A stretch of DNA of 18,013 nt, taken from NCBI GenBank assembly GCA_024811115.1, contig JAKOGH010000713.1:1-18013 (forward strand). Reading direction: 5' to 3'. Shown here in pieces: positions 18,013 to 18,013 of this stretch (within the stretch, counting starts at the first letter, position 1; each line of letters opens with the position of its first letter). Source of the stretch: Terana coerulea. Lineage: Eukaryota; Basidiomycota; Agaricomycetes; Polyporales; Phanerochaetaceae. The notes under the pieces are model-generated. The model saw only the letters and a list, made by a program, of their open reading frames with translations, was not told the origin of the DNA and searched no databases. Position numbers and translations under genes: made by a program.

Positions 18013-18013
18013 C

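Overview
The window looks like nuclear DNA of a wood-decay type basidiomycete (Agaricomycetes, quite possibly Polyporales). The evidence is a polyporopepsin-type aspartic protease, genes broken by many 49-68 nt introns with GTRNGT donors and YAG acceptors, TATA boxes 60-105 bp upstream of start codons, and a fused fungal-type ergothioneine gene. All gene models here were spliced by eye. Reading phase was checked across every junction.

Layout. 1-6382: an old Ty1/copia LTR retrotransposon, with LTRs at 1-283 (its first base lies just outside the window) and 6090-6382. It has a primer site matching the anticodon arm of initiator tRNA-Met and a gag-pol broken by many frameshifts. 6383-7161: no recognisable gene. 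7162-8774 (minus): a seven-exon polyporopepsin-like A1 aspartic protease that appears intact. 8902-9553: a 652 bp non-autonomous DNA transposon with perfect 31 bp terminal inverted repeats and a perfect 8 bp target duplication (hAT-like). It sits 38 bp upstream of the protease TATA box. 9562-12394: gene-poor, with only weak ORFs. 12395-13003 (minus): an intact five-exon MIF/tautomerase homologue. 13004-14143: promoter-containing intergenic DNA. 14144-14435 (plus): a two-exon gene for an 80-residue secreted protein with mirror-symmetric cysteine spacing and no charged residue after the signal peptide. 14436-15040: nothing recognised. 15041-17869 (minus): most of egt1 (EgtD methyltransferase plus DinB and FGE domains), in 11 visible exons including a 12 nt microexon, with two apparent one-base deletions, both at CCCC runs. 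17896-18012 (minus): an unrelated short ORF tail at the window edge.

The genes do not form an operon or an obvious cluster. Protease, MIF and egt1 share the minus strand by position only, each with its own promoter where visible. The most novel items are the charge-free symmetric-cysteine secreted protein, the small hAT-like element next to the protease promoter, and the half-tRNA primer site of the copia element.
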